Shown here piece after piece: positions 6,611 to 6,714 of a stretch of DNA of 6,714 bases. This DNA is from Parachlamydiaceae bacterium. GTDB lineage: Bacteria; Chlamydiota; Chlamydiia; Chlamydiales; Parachlamydiaceae. Location of the stretch: NCBI GenBank assembly GCA_013817115.1, contig JACDDG010000131.1, positions 1-6,714 of the forward strand, in the 5' to 3' direction. Within the stretch, counting starts at the first letter, position 1, and each line of letters opens with the position of its first letter. A program made the position numbers and the translations under genes. The notes beneath the pieces are model-generated. The model was given only the letters and a program-made list of their open reading frames with translations, searched no databases and was not told where the DNA came from.

Positions 6611-6714
6611 ATGATTCCGATGTTATACCGAAGTGCGTCCAAATTTTGGATTTTGGCAAAGAGAAAGCTCCCGCGATTAAGCGATCAAAAACGACCCATA
6701 TTATAATATTGGGT
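6611..6714. repeat. Palindrome-rich window end, possible edge of a repeat or insertion element
   Basis: This stretch differs in texture from the AT-rich spacer beside it. It contains the 13-base palindrome TCCAAATTTTGGA (6638-6650). At the very end is an imperfect palindrome in which ACCC (6694-6697) and GGGT (6711-6714) flank the perfect 12-mer ATATTATAATAT (6698-6709) plus one T. The window stops at the far arm, so the sequence beyond might mirror this side. Short frames cross it on both strands (31 codons at 6611-6706 plus; an open 37-codon end at 6600-6713 minus) without a recognisable domain. An insertion-sequence end or dispersed repeat is possible but unproven. Confidence 0.3.

Noticed and set aside
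6600..6713. Partial minus-strand coding end (37 codons, stop at 6600-6602)
   Set aside because: It is too short and too unlike any family to support as a gene; the same bases form palindromes and an open frame on the other strand.

Overview
The window is mostly AT-rich and carries three protein-coding loci, all on the minus strand. In transcription order they are a large two-module ankyrin/membrane protein (about 4586-6476), a full-length recB (751-4335) and a DUF29-family protein (about 218-680, or from 739). The low G+C content, a complete RecBCD-type RecB, a DUF29 protein and a long ankyrin protein with two-lobed hydrophobic hairpins fit an intracellular or amoeba-associated bacterium. A chlamydia-related lineage (Parachlamydiales-like) is my best guess. 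This is inference from gene content; Legionella/Coxiella-like or other endosymbionts are not excluded.

Layout. Positions 1-160 are a G+C-rich, hairpin-rich stretch unlike the rest of the window, and look like a dispersed non-coding repeat. Next comes the DUF29 gene, whose reading frame breaks at a run of 11 A (341-351 on the minus strand); the missing C-terminal third is present in the -1 frame and ends at 218. recB follows 70 bp upstream with every helicase and nuclease motif intact. A 250-bp spacer (4336-4585) holds only a weak recB promoter candidate. The ankyrin gene has its longest ATG-initiated frame at 4586-6319, but its real 5' end is almost certainly the ATG at 6474-6476, which has a good Shine-Dalgarno. 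That start is separated from the main frame by a 9-T tract (6455-6463) carrying one base too many or two too few. The last 240 bases hold this gene's promoter, a dyad and a palindromic, repeat-like window end.

The most interesting result is that the ankyrin protein, read with its restored N-terminus, is an internal duplication. Two modules of about 315 residues each contain a W-[RK]-P-A motif, a double hydrophobic segment, a helical stretch and an ankyrin block, at a nearly constant offset of 318 residues. Two-lobed hydrophobic hairpins are the hallmark of chlamydial inclusion-membrane (Inc) proteins, so this is a candidate secreted or membrane-inserted host-interaction protein.

The second theme is that both non-housekeeping genes are broken at long A/T homopolymers, while recB reads cleanly through two 8-base tracts. 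This could reflect transcriptional slippage, phase variation, early decay or sequencing error. The genes are co-directional, but the sequence gives no evidence that they share a pathway.
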